Below, piece after piece: positions 62,874-64,000 of a DNA stretch of 64,000 bases. How positions within the stretch are numbered: position 1 is the stretch's first letter; each line of letters begins with the position of its first letter. Source of the DNA: Acetohalobium arabaticum DSM 5501 (lineage in GTDB: Bacteria > Bacillota > Halanaerobiia > Halobacteroidales > Acetohalobiaceae); contig NC_014378.1 in NCBI RefSeq assembly GCF_000144695.1, forward strand, positions 1,677,833 through 1,741,832, written 5' to 3'. Under the pieces are notes generated by a model. That model saw only the letters and a list, made by a program, of their open reading frames with translations, was not told where the DNA came from and made no database searches. A program made the translations under genes and the position numbers.

Positions 62874-63876
62874 TTACTTCATCCTCCCCGCCGCGATCTA
62901 TTACAATCTCACCCATTTCTTCTAATCTTCTAATCTCATTGACTATACTCTGCTGGGCTTCTTCTACGTCCCGAACGCGTACAGGTCCCATAAACTCCAT
63001 ATCTTCTTTAAGCATATCAGCTGCTCTATTGGATAGATTATTAAATATCTTATCACTGACTTCATCATCAACAGTCTTTAAAGCCAAGGCTAAATCCTCC
63101 ATATCTATATCTCTTAATACTAACTGTACAGCCTGATCGGTAAGAAGGGTAATATCTTCAAAAACAAATAATCTCTTTCTAATATCTTCAGCTAATTCTG
63201 GATCATCTTCATCCAAATCCTCTAAAATAGTCTTTTCAGTACCGCGGTCAACTGTATTTATAATATCCACTATAGATTCTAAACCGCCGGCTGTTGAATA
63301 TTCATTGGTCATCATTGATGATAATTTCTGCTCCAATACCCGCTCTACTTCTTTGATTACCTCCGGAGAAGTTCGATCCATAGTAGCAATTCTTTTTGCT
63401 ACTTCAGTCTGCTGCTGTGGAGATAAAGCAGATAAAATAGTAGAAGCCTGATTCGGATTCAGATAAGCCATAATAAGTGCTATAGTCTGCGGATGCTCTC
63501 CTTGAATAAAGTTTAGAAGCTGAGTAGGATCTGCCTTTCGGAGTTGATCAAAAGGTCTAACCTGTAAAGAAGAGGTCAACCGATCAATTACATTCTCTGC
63601 CTGTCTCTCCCCTAAAGCCTTAGTTAAGACTTCACGAGCATAACCGATCCCGCCTTGATTTAAATAGTCATAGGCCACACACATCTGATGGAATTCATCC
63701 AATACTTCATCCTTTGTTTCCGCAGGAACTTTATTTAAATTAGCTATTTCTAAAGTTAATTCTTCAATCTCATCTTCATCAAAATGCTTCATTACTTCTG
63801 CTGACAGATCAGGTCCCAGTGAAACCAAAAGAATTGCCGCCTTCTGTTTTCCAGATAAATTATCAAGCTGAGCCAT
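62866..63876 (-). CDS. fliG: Flagellar motor switch protein FliG
   Basis: About 336 residues: armadillo-like middle domain with EHPQTIALIMAYLNPNQASTIL and C-terminal torque domain (IDMEDLALALKTVDDEVSDKIFNNLSNRA region). It links the MS ring, FliM and MotA. The ATG at 63874-63876 lies eight bases after AAAGGAGG; a TTG two codons earlier is too close. It follows fliF. Confidence 0.96.
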   Translation of the reverse strand: MAQLDNLSGKQKAAILLVSLGPDLSAEVMKHFDEDEIEELTLEIANLNKVPAETKDEVLDEFHQMCVAYDYLNQGGIGYAREVLTKALGERQAENVIDRLTSSLQVRPFDQLRKADPTQLLNFIQGEHPQTIALIMAYLNPNQASTILSALSPQQQTEVAKRIATMDRTSPEVIKEVERVLEQKLSSMMTNEYSTAGGLESIVDIINTVDRGTEKTILEDLDEDDPELAEDIRKRLFVFEDITLLTDQAVQLVLRDIDMEDLALALKTVDDEVSDKIFNNLSNRAADMLKEDMEFMGPVRVRDVEEAQQSIVNEIRRLEEMGEIVIDRGGEDEVIV

Positions 63877-63895
63877 ATCCAATCCCTCCTTTCGA

Positions 63896-64000
63896 TTACT
63901 CTTCAGCTAACCAGGTCTTTAACAGTCTCGCTACTTCTTCTGGCTGCTGTTCTACCAAATCGGAAATTTCTTCTTTCATCTCTTTTCGCTTCCTCTCTTC
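63896..64000 (-). CDS. fliF: MS-ring protein FliF, C-terminal end (partial)
   Basis: The last 34 codons read EISDLVEQQPEEVARLLKTWL and end AEE-stop, the conserved FliF C-terminus that binds FliG. The rest lies beyond the window edge. It sits directly upstream of fliG, the universal fliF-fliG order. Confidence 0.88.
   Translation of the reverse strand, partial: EERKRKEMKEEISDLVEQQPEEVARLLKTWLAEE

Noticed and set aside
1-64000. CRISPR arrays, insertion sequences, tRNA or rRNA genes
   Set aside because: No regularly spaced repeats, transposase-like frames, cloverleaf-forming segments or rRNA motifs were seen on reading the intergenic regions, nearly all of which are shorter than 300 bases.

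Overview
The window is a low-GC Firmicutes-type chromosome segment. It probably comes from a spore-forming, motile, salt-adapted anaerobe of the Halanaerobiales/Halobacteroidaceae kind. That placement is an inference from strongly acidic proteins (acidic tail on S2, Glu-rich IF2 and NusA), spore genes (dipicolinate synthase, YtvI, YlmC/YmxH, a GerMN domain, a SleB-type hydrolase), a Firmicutes-type flagellar cluster with FliY, and PolC. Gene order follows the B. subtilis block fli/flh - sigD - rpsB-tsf-pyrH-frr-uppS-cdsA-dxr-rseP - polC-rimP-nusA-infB-rbfA - ribF-rpsO-pnp - ylxY - ymxH - spoVFA-spoVFB-asd. All genes lie on the minus strand except one amidase at 7158-8339. I see no insertion sequence, CRISPR array, tRNA or rRNA.

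Layout. 1-4 kb: the lysine/dipicolinate operon (dapB, dpaA, dpaB, asd), headed by a clear lysine riboswitch with an overlapping terminator and antiterminator. The dpaB-asd gap holds two structured elements I cannot assign. A stress-type glycine-zipper protein has its ribosome binding site locked in a 13-bp hairpin. 4-13 kb: ymxH, dut, a VanW-family protein, two YlxY/PdaB-type deacetylases with eroded catalytic motifs, a CwlD-type amidase fused to GerMN, a LysM/SleB hydrolase, a DinG helicase fused to a RadC-like JAMM domain, and endonuclease IV. 13-37 kb: core information processing (pnp, rpsO, ribF, nrnA, rbfA, infB, nusA, rimP, polC), isoprenoid and envelope genes (ispG, dxr, rseP, cdsA, uppS), and frr, pyrH, tsf, rpsB. 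Promoters and leader structures are visible before rpsO, rimP and rpsB. 37-64 kb: two small membrane proteins and then the flagellar supercluster, from fapA and sigD through the export, switch, motor and hook genes to the 3' end of fliF.

The most noteworthy points are in the motility cluster. The sigma-D-type gene has no ATG, GTG or TTG at its homologous start and appears to start at AUA behind a strong Shine-Dalgarno. fliJ similarly appears to start at AUU. A decayed 3' remnant of cheY sits exactly where Firmicutes keep cheY (between fliY and fliO), and cheA, cheW and cheB are missing from the cluster while cheC and cheD remain. I found no wholly new defence or mobile system. The novelty here lies in regulation, gene fusions and gene decay.
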